Assembly: GCA_030641505.1 (NCBI GenBank)
Contig: DAOWHI010000108.1
Location: forward strand, 1-9,462
Direction: 5' to 3'
Origin: Gemmatimonadota bacterium
GTDB lineage: Bacteria > Gemmatimonadota > Gemmatimonadetes > JACCXV01 > JAHWKZ01
DNA length: 9,462 bases
Shown: positions 1 through 7,159 of the stretch, in pieces
Position numbering within the stretch: the first letter of the stretch is position 1
Layout of the letters: each line of letters begins with the position of its first letter
Notes under the pieces: model-generated
Database searches by the model: none
Told to the model about the DNA's origin: nothing
What the model saw: only the letters and a program-made list of their open reading frames with translations
Position numbers and translations under genes: made by a program

Positions 1-2
1 AC

Positions 3-953
3 CTGGCCAATCTCCAGCAGCTCACGTTTGAGGGCCAGAACGCGGAGGCGTACTTCAGCCCCGATGACGCATGGCTCATCTTCCAGGCCACGCCTGACTC
101 GCTCGGCTGCGACCAGATCTTTACCATGCGGACCGATGGATCGGAGAAGCGCATGGTATCCACTGGCCGTGGCGTAACGACGTGTAGCTACTTTGCCTAC
201 CCCCAGGGCGACTGGATTCTCTTCTCTTCGACGCACCTGGCCGATGAGGCCTGCCCGCCCCGCCCCGACTACAGCCAGGGTTACGTCTGGCCGATTCACT
301 CGGGGTTCGATGTCTTTACCGCACAGCCTGACGGGAGCGAACTCGCACGACTCAGCGACGTACCGGGATACGACGCCGAAGCGACGTTTAGCCGCGATGG
401 GTCGAAGATCGTCTTCACCTCGGTTCGTGACGGCGATTTGGACATCTACACCATGAACGCCGATGGGGGCGATGTGCAGCGTCTGACCCACGAGGAGGGG
501 TATGACGGTGGAGCGTTCTTCTCGTACGACGGCCAACGAATCGTCTACCGCGCACACCACCCCCAGGAGGAGAGCGCACTGGCTGATTACCGCGCTTTGC
601 TGGCCGACGACCTGGTGCGACCGGGTGTGATGGAGCTTTGGGTGATGAACGCTGACGGCTCCGACAAGCGGCAAGTGACGGACAACGGTGGGGCCAACTT
701 TGGACCCTATTTCTTCCCCGACGGCGAGCGCATCATCTTTGCCAGCAACATGCACGATCCCGAAGGTCGGAACTTCGACCTCTACGCCGTCAGCGTGGAT
801 GGCACCGGTCTCGCCCGGATCACCACCCATCCCGATTTCGACGGTTTTCCGATGTTCAACTCCGACGGTTCGAAACTCGTCTGGGCTTCCAACCGCCACA
901 ACGCCAAGCCTGGGGACACAAACGTCTTCGTGGCCGATTGGGTGGATCGCTGA
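3..953 (+). CDS. TolB-like PD40 beta-propeller protein (5' end outside window)
   Basis: The reading frame is open from the left edge to TGA at 951-953, so the true start lies upstream; 316 residues are visible. It consists of repeated propeller blades of the WD40-like PD40 type. Each pairs a strand such as FSRDGSKIVFTS with a turn such as IYTMNADGGDVQRLT. Blades of this kind are seen around bases 36-150, 380-500, 500-690, 700-830 and 840-940. Such proteins are usually exported and act as periplasmic or surface binding scaffolds, as in TolB of the Tol-Pal system; some belong to larger peptidase or transporter proteins. No catalytic domain is visible here, and the protein ends just after the last blade. 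Pal, TolA and other tol genes are absent, so tolB itself is not assigned. The family is secure; the function is unknown. Confidence 0.88.
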   Translation: MANLQQLTFEGQNAEAYFSPDDAWLIFQATPDSLGCDQIFTMRTDGSEKRMVSTGRGVTTCSYFAYPQGDWILFSSTHLADEACPPRPDYSQGYVWPIHSGFDVFTAQPDGSELARLSDVPGYDAEATFSRDGSKIVFTSVRDGDLDIYTMNADGGDVQRLTHEEGYDGGAFFSYDGQRIVYRAHHPQEESALADYRALLADDLVRPGVMELWVMNADGSDKRQVTDNGGANFGPYFFPDGERIIFASNMHDPEGRNFDLYAVSVDGTGLARITTHPDFDGFPMFNSDGSKLVWASNRHNAKPGDTNVFVADWVDR

Positions 954-1171
954 GACGTAATGTTTCGTTACGCCCTGGCTGCATCGTCTCAAAACGATAG
1001 GAAAAAAGGCACCTTTGGGAGTGAAAGAGGCCTCCACTCGGTCATCTAAACCATTGGCTGATAACGGATTAGGCTCAGTCAAGCAGACCGGCCCCCGGGC
1101 TGGCGCGAGTGTTGCTCATGCGTTGGGTGTAGCCCCCCGACGAACCGATCCCCCAGAGGAGCTGATTCGAA
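954..1171. other. 218-base intergenic region with short inverted repeats
   Basis: No credible gene is seen between the propeller gene and the lipoprotein gene. Three short inverted repeats lie close together just after the upstream stop: CGTAA/TTACG (956-972, loop 7), ATCGT/ACGAT (983-998, loop 6) and AAAGG/CCTTT (1005-1016, loop 2), around an A-rich run at 1002-1007. None is followed by a T-run on the plus strand, so they do not make a classical intrinsic terminator. A 76-codon frame starting with TTG at 1015 crosses into the lipoprotein gene and lacks coding character. The lipoprotein promoter should lie in this stretch, but I could not pick one with confidence. Confidence 0.5.
1155..1161 (+). 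promoter_or_regulatory. Ribosome binding site deciding a GTG start
   Basis: AGAGGAG lies 10 bases before the GTG at 1172. An in-frame TGA at 1163-1165 rules out any earlier start, so this site and the GTG fix the start of the lipoprotein gene. Confidence 0.7.
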
Positions 1172-1717
1172 GTGAGGAAGCACTGGCAATTCCTTTGCGG
1201 AATCGTCATGACCCTCGCCGTGATTTCGTTGACGGCTTGTGGTGACGAAACGGGCCCGACCTCCCCAACCGGGACTTTTCCCAAGTTTGTCACCGTCAAC
1301 GGCGTCAAGCTGCTCACCTTCAAGGACGGCTTGGAGCTGCGGGTCGCCAACGACCTGGAAGCGAAGTGGATCGAGAAGGAGGTTGGCGGGACGCTCTCGA
1401 CGGACGACGCTACCCTGACGATTCTCCCCAATTCGATCCCCACGGATCTATGGATCAGCATGGCCCAGTCGACCGACGGGACGGTGTCATTCCTGTATGG
1501 TCCCAACGGGCTACAGTTCAGCCAGCCCGCGATCCTGGAGATCAACCCCGCGAGCGCTGAGCTTACCGGCGGCGATCTCTCCAAGCTGAGAATCGCGGTG
1601 GCTCAGGACGACGTCGATGATTGGGAGATCGTCGACGAGGCGGTCTACGATCCGACGCAGAACGTCGTCCGCGCCCAGCTGAGCCACTTCTCGCGGTACG
1701 CCCTCTGCATGGAGTGA
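1172..1717 (+). CDS. Small lipoprotein with ZU5-like domain
   Basis: The 181-residue product begins with a basic tip (MRKHW), a hydrophobic segment at about 8-19 and the lipobox LTAC with Cys23, so it should be a lipid-anchored envelope protein. A Thr/Pro/Gly linker (about 26-37) leads to a single domain. Residues 70-180 follow the pattern I associate with ZU5-like domains: GGTLSTDDATLTI, a proline-bearing strand (LPNSIP), then YGPNGLQFSQPAILEI, a central Trp151, and the closing LSHFSRYAL. The family is often found in bacterial surface lipoproteins and is thought to mediate protein contacts; nothing here suggests catalysis. It starts with GTG, the only start possible near the ribosome site because a stop lies in frame just upstream. 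The gene stands alone, with 218 bases before it and 78 after it. The lipoprotein call is strong, the ZU5-like call moderate. Confidence 0.82.
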   Translation: MRKHWQFLCGIVMTLAVISLTACGDETGPTSPTGTFPKFVTVNGVKLLTFKDGLELRVANDLEAKWIEKEVGGTLSTDDATLTILPNSIPTDLWISMAQSTDGTVSFLYGPNGLQFSQPAILEINPASAELTGGDLSKLRIAVAQDDVDDWEIVDEAVYDPTQNVVRAQLSHFSRYALCME

Positions 1718-1745
1718 CGAAGCCTCCAGGCTGATTCGCAGGTTG

Positions 1746-1766
1746 TTGTAAGCTAAAGGCTTGCAA
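1746..1766. repeat. Inverted repeat upstream of beta-barrel gene
   Basis: Arms TTGTAAGC (1746-1753) and GCTTGCAA (1759-1766) are separated by 5 bases and pair over 8 positions with one G-T wobble. No T-run follows, so a terminator for the preceding lipoprotein gene is unlikely. Its position over candidate -35 elements fits a regulator-binding site, but this is inference. Confidence 0.5.
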
Positions 1767-1789
1767 AGATAATTAGTTTACACTAAAAT
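1761..1789 (+). promoter_or_regulatory. Candidate sigma70-type promoter, possibly leaderless
   Basis: TTGCAA (1761-1766) and TAAAAT (1784-1789) are spaced by 17 bases and match the -35 and -10 consensus at 4 of 6 and 5 of 6 positions. A start point about 7 bases after the -10 box would fall on the A of the ATG at 1796, giving a leaderless mRNA. That agrees with the lack of a Shine-Dalgarno sequence. A second option is TTGTAA (1746-1751) with GATAAT (1768-1773), spacer 16, which would start near 1780. An inverted repeat, TTAGT/ACTAA (1773-1786), overlaps the first -10 box and could be an operator. Confidence 0.45.
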
Positions 1790-1795
1790 AGCACC

Positions 1796-2560
1796 ATGTG
1801 GGTCTCGCTTCGACCGCTAGCGCTGATCATGCTCAGCGCAGGGCCGCTGTCCGCCCAGGGACCAGAGGCACTGGTCACCGACCGACCTGACTTCACTGAG
1901 AGCGCCTCGGCGGTCACACCCGGCCAGTTCCAGCTCGAAGCCGGCTACACCTTCACCCAGAGTGGCGACGTCAACGAGCATTCGCTCGGCGAAGCGCTGT
2001 TGCGGATCGGCATTATGAAACGCGTCGAGGGGCGGATTGGAGCATCGATGGCATGGGTGGAGCAACCAGGGGACGATGACTCAGGCGTAGAGGATCCGAC
2101 GCTCGGCATCAAGATCGTGTTGACGGACGGCGCAGGTCAGCCGGGTTGGCGACCAGCCGTCGCCGTCCTGGCCGCTACCACGTTACCGGCCGGCAGCGAC
2201 GAAGTGACCGAGGACACCTGGCAGCCCGGAGTTACGGGTGCGTTCGCGTGGGATTTATCGGAGCGGCTTGGGCTGGGTGCAAACGTTGGGTACACCTACG
2301 CGAGCGAGGCCGGCGATCGGTTCGATCAGGGATCGGCGAGCGTGGCGCTTGGTGTCGGTCTAACCGAGCGGACCGGAGCCTACGTCGAGGCGTTCACCAT
2401 TTTCCCGGCCGGTGACGGGACGGGCGATGACGCGACGTTGAACGGTGGGATCACGTATCTCGTTAGCAAAGATTTTCAGCTTGACGCACGCATTGGCGCT
2501 GGGCTCACCGACGACGCACCCGACGTCTTCGTCGGCTTCGGCGTCGCTCGACGCTGGTAG
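1796..2560 (+). CDS. Outer-membrane beta-barrel protein, MetA-pathway/transporter type
   Basis: The 254-residue protein has a short signal peptide (hydrophobic 5-16, likely cleavage after LSA at residue 20). The mature start, LVTDRPDFTESA followed by GQFQLEAGYTF, is typical of a family annotated as transporter or MetA-pathway-of-phenol-degradation barrels. The rest alternates polar and hydrophobic residues with Gly and aromatic residues in strand-sized blocks, with acidic turns such as 92-100 and 207-212. It ends in Trp, as outer-membrane barrels needing the BAM machinery usually do. The family's substrate is not reliably known, and I do not infer phenol degradation. There is no clear ribosome binding site. 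The stop lies only 3 bases from the stop of the converging permease gene. The outer-membrane barrel call is good; the transport role is only by family. Confidence 0.83.
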   Translation: MWVSLRPLALIMLSAGPLSAQGPEALVTDRPDFTESASAVTPGQFQLEAGYTFTQSGDVNEHSLGEALLRIGIMKRVEGRIGASMAWVEQPGDDDSGVEDPTLGIKIVLTDGAGQPGWRPAVAVLAATTLPAGSDEVTEDTWQPGVTGAFAWDLSERLGLGANVGYTYASEAGDRFDQGSASVALGVGLTERTGAYVEAFTIFPAGDGTGDDATLNGGITYLVSKDFQLDARIGAGLTDDAPDVFVGFGVARRW

Positions 2561-2563
2561 CCA

Positions 2564-3706
2564 CTACTGAAAGCGGAACGTACGGACCGCAGCCCATCCC
2601 AAAACGAGTGTCCCGACGACCAAGGCGAGCAGGTGCGGGACAACGCTTGTCGCGCCAGCTCCGAAGTTTACGAGCTTGTGGAGCGCGTCCATCGTCCACC
2701 CGGTCGGCAACGTCAACGCGAAGCTCTGCATCCACTGCGGCGTGACCTCGATCGGCCACCAACAGCCGCCGAGGGCGGCTAGCACGTTGGACGCCAATAC
2801 ACCGAGTCCGATCGACTGACCTTCAGTTCGCGCCAGATTGCCGAGCAAGATCCCGAGCGCCGCCGCCAGCGCCCCCCAAGTCAAGAGAATCGCCAATAGC
2901 ATCGGGAGATCTGGTCCCCACCGTATCTTGAAGAAAAGCGTCCCCACCAGCATCGCGAAGCCGATCTGGACCAGGCCCAGGAACAGCCTGCCACCCCACT
3001 TTCCGAGCACCACCCCCCGACGTGGCAGCGGCGACGATGCGAGCCTGCGCAGGAGCCCCTGATTCCTTTCGATAACCAAGAGCACCGCACCACCGGTCAG
3101 CATTACCAGCAATGTGAACATGACCATCGTCCCCGGGACCGACTGCTCGAACCCAGTCGGGATCTCCGCTCGGTTCCCAGCCTGCGACACGGTCAGCTGC
3201 AGCGGCCGTGGTTCGTCGGCCAGCCGCTCGATAGCGGCCGGATCGAAGGTGCCCTCTGCGTCCGCCGAGACGATTACGTCGGCCAACACGCCGTAGACGG
3301 CTCGCGCGACCCGAATCTGATCGTACTGCGTGTCGACCCCGGCGTCGCTCTGGGTGGCGAACTCGATTTTCACCGGTTTCTGAGCTGCTACCGAGTCGGT
3401 GAAGCCTGCCGGCAGAATCAGTCGACGGCGCGCCGCTGCCAACGTGTCGGGATCGCTGCTCCGGGTGACCTCGAACCCTTGCTCCTCGATCCGACGCACC
3501 ACGTGGTCAGCGAGGAATCCAGCGTCTTCGGGACTCTGCACGGTGATACTCGGGGCCGACCCGCCACCACCCGCGAAGCCACCCGTAACCGATCCGATGA
3601 AGAAGAAGAACACCGGTGGCATCAGGAATGTCCAGAGAAGCGTCTCGCGCTGACGAAGCAAGTATGCGACATCGCTGCGGGCGATAAACCAGGCGGCGCG
3701 CAGCAT
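2564..3706 (-). CDS. ABC-2 type exporter permease (second)
   Basis: The 380-residue membrane subunit is the last gene of the exporter operon. The layout is that of ABC-2 permeases with a large outer domain: one membrane helix near 22-41, an extracytoplasmic region about 42-190, then five helices near 191-212, 233-259, 266-290, 298-318 and 354-374. The family's cytoplasmic motif ERNQGLLRRL (213-222) follows the second helix, and GGCWWPIEVTPQWMQ (313-327) matches the conserved block before the last helix. A Gly-rich turn (43-49) follows helix 1. The ATG at 3706 was chosen because it gives the usual N-terminus and lies 2 bases after the previous stop. A longer frame back to 3856 would add 50 residues without membrane character inside the upstream gene. 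No strong ribosome site is visible, so translational coupling is likely. Substrate unknown. Confidence 0.9.
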   Translation of the reverse strand: MLRAAWFIARSDVAYLLRQRETLLWTFLMPPVFFFFIGSVTGGFAGGGGSAPSITVQSPEDAGFLADHVVRRIEEQGFEVTRSSDPDTLAAARRRLILPAGFTDSVAAQKPVKIEFATQSDAGVDTQYDQIRVARAVYGVLADVIVSADAEGTFDPAAIERLADEPRPLQLTVSQAGNRAEIPTGFEQSVPGTMVMFTLLVMLTGGAVLLVIERNQGLLRRLASSPLPRRGVVLGKWGGRLFLGLVQIGFAMLVGTLFFKIRWGPDLPMLLAILLTWGALAAALGILLGNLARTEGQSIGLGVLASNVLAALGGCWWPIEVTPQWMQSFALTLPTGWTMDALHKLVNFGAGATSVVPHLLALVVGTLVLGWAAVRTFRFQ

Positions 3707-3708
3707 CG

Positions 3709-4944
3709 TCAACTGTGAGCGAAGCGGCCACGGATGCGCCGCATAGAGAGCCAGACGAAAACGACGATGACCAGGGCGACCGCGGCGATCGACTGGAGGA
3801 GGTCGAGCGCCGGCAACTCGCCCGCAAAAACCTGGTTGAGCTTCGTCAGCGCCCACCCGTTTGGGGTGTATCGGCCCACGCTGGCCAGCCAGTCAGGCAT
3901 CGCCTCGAAGGGGAAGAAACTCCCGCCGAGCATCGCCAGCGGGAAGATCGCGGCCCCAGTCAAGATGTTCCCGGTGCGTTCGCTCGAGGCGAACAGTTGT
4001 ACCAGGACCATCATCGCCAGCAGCATCATGCCGGCGAACGTGGTCCAAACGAGAGCCATGGGCAGGCCGTGGAGTTCGATCCCAAAGACCCATCTGCCAG
4101 CGATCAGTCCGAGTCCGATCACGACCAGCATCAGCATCGCACCGGCGAGCAGCTTGCCGACCAGAAAGGTCGCCACTCGTTGCGGCGTGGCGATGACGCG
4201 GCGCAGCGTGCCTTGCGACCGCTCGCGCCAGATGTCCTCGCTCAAGCCCTGCGCCATGAACAAAAGCGCCATGAAGAGCATGCTCGGGAAGAACAAGCGC
4301 GCGAAGTCAAAGCCTTCTTCGTCTCCACCTGGTGATGTCGTCTCGAGCTCGATGACCGGTGGGAACAAGTAGGGTCGAGTGCGATCGACGATCTGATCAA
4401 AAGCCACGCTGACTGATGCCACCGTCGAATCGGGCACAACATTCGCGTCATCCGGTTGGGTTCCGACAATGACGTCGAGTGGCTCACCGAACAACCGTTG
4501 CAAGTAGAACGTGCTTTCGACGACGAGCGACAAGCTCTCCTCGATGATCCCTGGAACGATACGCTGGGCGGGGTTGCGGACGAGAGAGATCTCGAACGGT
4601 TCTGATTCCAGGACGGCAGCGCTAAACCCCTCGGGGATGATGAGCAATCCAGAGGCCTCGCCTGCATCGATTCGTTCGTGTCCCTCTTCAAGCTCGACCA
4701 CCTCGACCTCGATGATCTCGGCTAGCGGACCTTGCTGGTAGGCGCCGGTAAGAAGCGCGCTGAGCACGGTGTGGTCCTGGTCGGCGACCAGCAATCGTCC
4801 GCTCGGTCCCGCATCGTCGCCGCCAAACGCCAGGAAGATCAGCCCGCCGATCGCGAGCGGGATGCCGGTCCACAGTAACAGCGCGATCGGATCCCGTCGC
4901 CGGCGTATCAAGTCCTTTACTACGGTCGCGAGAAGGAACCGCAT
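3709..4944 (-). CDS. ABC-2 type exporter permease (first)
   Basis: This 411-residue membrane subunit sits 3 bases after the ATPase gene and 2 bases before the second permease gene. The N-terminus is cytoplasmic and basic (DLIRRRRDP, 11-19). Helix 1 is near 20-40, an acidic extracytoplasmic domain spans about 41-215, and five further helices lie near 217-235, 258-284, 297-318, 325-345 and 382-401. The coupling-type motif ERSQGTLRRV (241-250) and the block GGSFFPFEAMPDWL (340-353), then YTPNGW, are typical of the ABC-2 family. It shares the architecture of the second permease but differs clearly in sequence, which suggests a heterodimeric channel. Two permeases with one ATPase recall YbhFSR- or DrrAB-like exporters of drugs or envelope components, but the substrate cannot be told from sequence. 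Confidence 0.91.
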   Translation of the reverse strand: MRFLLATVVKDLIRRRRDPIALLLWTGIPLAIGGLIFLAFGGDDAGPSGRLLVADQDHTVLSALLTGAYQQGPLAEIIEVEVVELEEGHERIDAGEASGLLIIPEGFSAAVLESEPFEISLVRNPAQRIVPGIIEESLSLVVESTFYLQRLFGEPLDVIVGTQPDDANVVPDSTVASVSVAFDQIVDRTRPYLFPPVIELETTSPGGDEEGFDFARLFFPSMLFMALLFMAQGLSEDIWRERSQGTLRRVIATPQRVATFLVGKLLAGAMLMLVVIGLGLIAGRWVFGIELHGLPMALVWTTFAGMMLLAMMVLVQLFASSERTGNILTGAAIFPLAMLGGSFFPFEAMPDWLASVGRYTPNGWALTKLNQVFAGELPALDLLQSIAAVALVIVVFVWLSMRRIRGRFAHS

Positions 4945-4947
4945 CGG

Positions 4948-5877
4948 CTACTCCCGGAGCTCTTTTCCGGTGAGCTTGATGAACAAGCTCTCCAAGCTCG
5001 GCTGACTGACCGTAATGTCGCGGACTTCGGAGTCGGCCCGGGTGAGTGCTGCCAACAGGGTTGGCAACTTGCTAGATGCTTGTCGCACCGAGAGCGTGGC
5101 CTGTGCGTCATCGACCGTCACGACCTCGACGTCTTCATCGCGGCTGAACACGCGGCGAAGGTCGTTCTCGTCAAACGATCCGGACACCCTGACGAGATCA
5201 CGTTCGCCCATCTGTGCCTGGAGCTCCTCGAGGGAGCCTTGGGCGATGATGTGGCCGTGGTCGATGATCGCCAATCGATCGCACATCGACTGGGCCTCTT
5301 CCATGTAATGGGTTGTGTAGAGCACGCACACGCCCTGATTGGCCTGCTCGCGGACCAGGTCGAGCAATCGCACGCGGCTTTGAGGATCGACGCCCACGGT
5401 TGGCTCGTCCAGCAGCAGAACCTGTGGCTCGTGAACGATCCCGCAGGCGAAGTTGAGCCGCCGCTTCATCCCGCCGCTGAACTGGTCCACTCGGTCGTCT
5501 GCGCGGTCCAGCAATCCGGTGATCTCGAGCACATCGGTCATGCGAGCTCGAAGCTTGGAGCCTCCGAGACCGTACGCTTGGCCCCAGAAGCGTACGTTCT
5601 CTCCGGCCGACAGATCCTCGTACAGCGCGATCTCCTGAGGTACGACGCCGAGCGAAGCCTTGGCTCGCGTCCCCTCCCGAACGACGTCGTGACCACGCAC
5701 GCGGACGGTGCCGGCGGTTGGCTCTAGCAGACCCGAGATGCACCCGATGGTGGTTGTCTTGCCAGCGCCGTTAGGACCCAGAAGCCCGAAGATCGCTCCC
5801 GTCTCGGCGGTGAACGAGACGCCACCTACGGCCACGAGGTCACCGTATTCTTTCCGGAGTTGGGCGACTTCGATCAT
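4948..5877 (-). CDS. ABC exporter ATP-binding protein
   Basis: The 309-residue ATPase powers the exporter encoded by the next two genes. Every key motif is intact: Walker A GPNGAGKTT (34-42), Q-loop Gln81, signature FSGGM (133-137), Walker B VLLLDEP with catalytic Glu158, D-loop around 161-168, and switch His190. A C-terminal extension (about 225-309), ending QPSLESLFIKLTGKELRE, is the regulatory tail (DUF4162 type) typical of DrrA/NatA-like exporters. FSGGM in place of LSGGQ is normal in this branch. AGAGGAG lies 4 bases before the ATG at 5877 (5882-5888 on the plus strand). This is the first gene of the operon, transcribed leftward from the spacer shared with the sugar dehydrogenase gene. 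Its role as an efflux ATPase is secure; the cargo is unknown. Confidence 0.95.
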   Translation of the reverse strand: MIEVAQLRKEYGDLVAVGGVSFTAETGAIFGLLGPNGAGKTTTIGCISGLLEPTAGTVRVRGHDVVREGTRAKASLGVVPQEIALYEDLSAGENVRFWGQAYGLGGSKLRARMTDVLEITGLLDRADDRVDQFSGGMKRRLNFACGIVHEPQVLLLDEPTVGVDPQSRVRLLDLVREQANQGVCVLYTTHYMEEAQSMCDRLAIIDHGHIIAQGSLEELQAQMGERDLVRVSGSFDENDLRRVFSRDEDVEVVTVDDAQATLSVRQASSKLPTLLAALTRADSEVRDITVSQPSLESLFIKLTGKELRE

Positions 5878-5971
5878 AGCGCTCCTCTGCGAGTGTTGGC
5901 GCGAGGGATAACCGCCCTCACACTAGAAACAGCGTATGCCCACGGCAAACGGCGACGCTAGCTTGACCTAT
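5878..5971. promoter_or_regulatory. Divergent intergenic region
   Basis: These 94 bases separate the leftward exporter operon from the rightward redox operon, so both promoters should lie here. The stretch holds the exporter Shine-Dalgarno (5882-5888) and a 5-base inverted repeat GAGGG/CCCTC (5903-5919, spacer 7) that could bind a shared regulator. No promoter pair with good boxes and spacing stood out. Confidence 0.4.
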
Positions 5972-7159
5972 ATGTTTGTGGCGCGGAATCTGGGAATTTG
6001 CCTCGCGTTGCTGGGGAGCTGGTCCTTCGTCGCCTGCGACAGTGAGGCCAGCCAACCCACCGCGAACGGACCAAACGGTCCCAACCCCAACGGTGCTGGC
6101 CCCACGCTCGAGCGGATCGTGAGCGGGGTTGGGTTTCCCGTCCAAGTCACCGCCCCGACAGGTGACCCACGTTTGTTCATTGTCGACAAACGTGGCACGA
6201 TCCGGGTCTTTGAGGACGGGGCGTTGCTTGCCGAACCATTCCTGGATGTTCGAGGCCTGGTTTCGAACGGCAACGAGCAGGGATTGCTGTCGGTCGCCTT
6301 CCATCCCGGCTACAGCGCCAACGGCAGGTTCTTCGTCTACTACGCCGATCGTGACAACGACACGCAGGTCGTTGAGTACCGCGTCTCGGCCGAACCGGAT
6401 CGCGCTGATCCAAACCCGGTCGTGACGATCCTCTCGGTGGATCAGCCATTCGGGAACCACAACGGTGGGCTGATCGCCTTTGGTCCGGACGGGATGCTGT
6501 ACATCGCGTTGGGTGACGGTGGTGGTGGTGGTGACCCGCTGGAGGCCGGCCAATCGCTTGCGACCCTGCTCGGAGCACTGCTGCGAATCGACATCGACGG
6601 CGGGAACCCGTTCGAGGTCCCGCCCGACAACCCGTTCGTGGGTCAGGCTGGTTCACGGGGCGAGATCTGGGCCTACGGGCTCCGCAACCCGTGGCGCTAC
6701 AGCTTCGATCGTCAGACCGGCGAGCTGTACATCGCCGACGTCGGCCAGGACGATCGCGAGGAGGTAAACGCCGCTCCGGGTGACGCGGTCGGCCTCAACT
6801 ACGGATGGAACGTGATGGAGGGATCGGAGTGCTTTGACCCGCCCCAGGGTTGCGACCCGTCGGGATTGACGCTCCCCGTGCTCGACTATGATCACGATGG
6901 CGGCTGTTCGGTGACGGGCGGTTTCGTTTATCGCGGCATAGCGTTACCGGAGTTGACGGGCGTGTATCTGTACTCGGATTTCTGCAACGGCTTTGTTCGC
7001 AGCTTTCGGCTTGTCGGCGGTGTGGCCACCGAGCAGCGGGAGTGGCCCAAGCTCGAACCGTCCGAGCGAAGCGTGACCGCGTTTGGTGAGGACGCTGACG
7101 GGGAACTGTACATCATGACCAGCGCTGGTAACGTCTACAAGATCGTCCCCGGCGAATGA
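5972..7159 (+). CDS. PQQ-dependent sugar dehydrogenase (GSDH family), predicted lipoprotein
   Basis: Soluble-type glucose/sorbosone dehydrogenases are six-bladed propellers that oxidise aldose sugars with PQQ and calcium in the periplasm. From the chosen start the product has 395 residues: a signal segment with a lipobox-like FVAC (Cys 22) and a Pro/Asn/Gly linker, then the enzyme. Family marks, numbered from the longer start at 5936, are GNHNGG with the likely catalytic His175, LYIALGDGGGGGDP, GLRNPWRYSFD with Arg250, DVGQDDREEVN, NYGW, and GCSVTGGFVYRG. Cys299, 306, 324 and 350 could form disulfides. The ATG at 5972 gives a normal lipoprotein signal; the ATG at 5936 would make it unusually long. 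Neither has a clear ribosome site. Phe at lipobox -3 is unusual, so plain secretion is possible. The stop overlaps the next gene. No PQQ synthesis genes are in view. Confidence 0.9.
   Translation: MFVARNLGICLALLGSWSFVACDSEASQPTANGPNGPNPNGAGPTLERIVSGVGFPVQVTAPTGDPRLFIVDKRGTIRVFEDGALLAEPFLDVRGLVSNGNEQGLLSVAFHPGYSANGRFFVYYADRDNDTQVVEYRVSAEPDRADPNPVVTILSVDQPFGNHNGGLIAFGPDGMLYIALGDGGGGGDPLEAGQSLATLLGALLRIDIDGGNPFEVPPDNPFVGQAGSRGEIWAYGLRNPWRYSFDRQTGELYIADVGQDDREEVNAAPGDAVGLNYGWNVMEGSECFDPPQGCDPSGLTLPVLDYDHDGGCSVTGGFVYRGIALPELTGVYLYSDFCNGFVRSFRLVGGVATEQREWPKLEPSERSVTAFGEDADGELYIMTSAGNVYKIVPGE
6518..6532 (+). repeat. Five GGT triplets inside the dehydrogenase gene
   Basis: Five tandem GGT codons encode the run of five glycines in the GDGGGGGDP loop of the sugar dehydrogenase. 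Slippage would keep the frame and only change loop length. This is probably ordinary coding sequence. Confidence 0.6.

Noticed and set aside
3..953. Assignment of the propeller gene as tolB of a Tol-Pal locus
   Set aside because: The repeats are PD40-type but pal, tolA, tolQ and tolR are not nearby, and PD40 propellers occur in many unrelated proteins.
1015..1245. A 76-codon frame starting with TTG in the intergenic region
   Set aside because: Rare start codon, no ribosome site, overlap with the lipoprotein signal region and no family resemblance.
1075..1584. A 169-codon minus-strand frame opposite the lipoprotein gene
   Set aside because: The plus strand has a ribosome site, lipobox and domain pattern; the antisense frame has none of these.
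3707..3856. A longer start for the second permease, adding 50 residues
   Set aside because: The extension lies inside the first permease gene and is Arg/Pro-rich with no family match; the ATG at 3706 gives the standard N-terminus and spacing.
3715..4372. Two long plus-strand frames (206 and 212 codons) opposite the first permease
   Set aside because: They mirror a clearly recognised ABC-2 permease on the minus strand, show low-complexity Arg/Ser/His composition and no domain; they are GC-driven shadows.
5080..5727. A 215-codon plus-strand frame opposite the ABC ATPase
   Set aside because: The minus strand encodes an ATPase with every catalytic motif intact; the antisense product has no recognisable feature.
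6518..6532. GGT triplet run as a phase-variation repeat
   Set aside because: Slippage changes length by whole codons in a glycine loop that is normally Gly-rich in this family, so no on/off switching is expected.
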